Positions 64,000 to 64,000 of a DNA stretch of 64,000 bases are shown here, piece by piece (the first letter of the stretch is position 1; the number at the start of each line of letters is the position of its first letter). This DNA is from Bacteroidota bacterium (GTDB lineage Bacteria; Bacteroidota; Bacteroidia; Cytophagales; Cytophagaceae), in contig JAEYZG010000051.1 in the NCBI GenBank assembly GCA_023428135.1, forward strand, positions 62,001-126,000. Reading direction: 5' to 3'. The notes under the pieces are model-generated. The model was not told the origin of the DNA and did not search any database. It was given only the letters and a program-made list of their open reading frames with translations. The position numbers were made by a program, and so were the translations under genes.

Positions 64000-64000
64000 C

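Noticed and set aside
1..64000. tRNA/rRNA genes, CRISPR arrays, insertion sequences or prophage
   Set aside because: No cloverleaf-like sequences, regular repeat-spacer arrays, transposase motifs or phage proteins were seen on either strand.

Overview
The window looks like the chromosome of a Bacteroidota bacterium, most likely a Cytophagales-type free-living or gliding relative of Cytophaga/Sporocytophaga (inference). The signs are low GC, very few Shine-Dalgarno sequences, several promoters with the phylum-specific -7 element TAnnTTTG, at least three secreted proteins ending in type IX secretion (T9SS) sorting domains, two SusC-like TonB receptors, a DUF4249 lipoprotein and a PorE-like OmpA protein. 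I saw no tRNA, rRNA, CRISPR array, transposase or phage gene, so it reads as ordinary chromosome with accessory patches.

Layout. 0-5.9 kb: the end of a T9SS adhesin-like protein, a thioesterase, a TonB receptor behind a possible metal-regulated operator, a glutamine-amidotransferase-like protein and a LysE exporter. 6.1-8.7 kb: a minus-strand operon of lemA and three TPM-domain genes. 9.1-11.9 kb: a 46-residue membrane peptide, a T9SS propeller protein and an outer-membrane barrel. 12.0-15.8 kb: a sulfur/persulfide module (ArsR regulator, TauE-type exporter, persulfide dioxygenase-rhodanese fusion, split YeeE/YedE transporter). 16-22.4 kb: small and unknown secreted proteins, a lipoprotein peroxiredoxin, a third T9SS protein, a 0.8-kb gene-free stretch and a beta-carbonic anhydrase. 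22.6-29.5 kb: a PAS/GAF histidine kinase, a flavin monooxygenase-like protein, a sulfatase and a second, frameshifted and truncated PAS histidine kinase. 29.7-33.5 kb: a GbsR/MarR regulator, a strong palindrome, a TonB receptor and a DUF4249 lipoprotein.

34-44.4 kb is the most interesting region. A CheR-like methyltransferase is followed by SiaB-like kinase and SiaC-like phosphoprotein genes, a 1005-residue fused ABCG-type transporter with a TerB-like N-terminus, a lipoprotein, a small secreted protein, a secreted propeller and a TPR-PD40-CRD-OmpA protein, all on one strand with short gaps. This looks like a phospho-switch wired to an envelope machine; neither the SiaA phosphatase nor the SiaD cyclase known from Pseudomonas lies nearby.

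44.5-49.7 kb: an AlgI/AlgJ-type polysaccharide O-acetylation pair, a membrane-anchored receiver domain with no output domain, and an AMP-forming acyl-CoA synthetase. 50-64 kb is mostly housekeeping: polA, an RlmI-type methyltransferase, YjbQ, an NlpE/META lipoprotein, a nitronate monooxygenase-like protein, then on the minus strand recJ, lptB and GH3 in a tight run, a DUF2130 coiled-coil protein with an internal duplication, and the end of a secreted SPOR-like protein running off the edge. A 0.6-kb gap at 56.8-57.4 kb carries a cluster of DnaA-box-like sequences.
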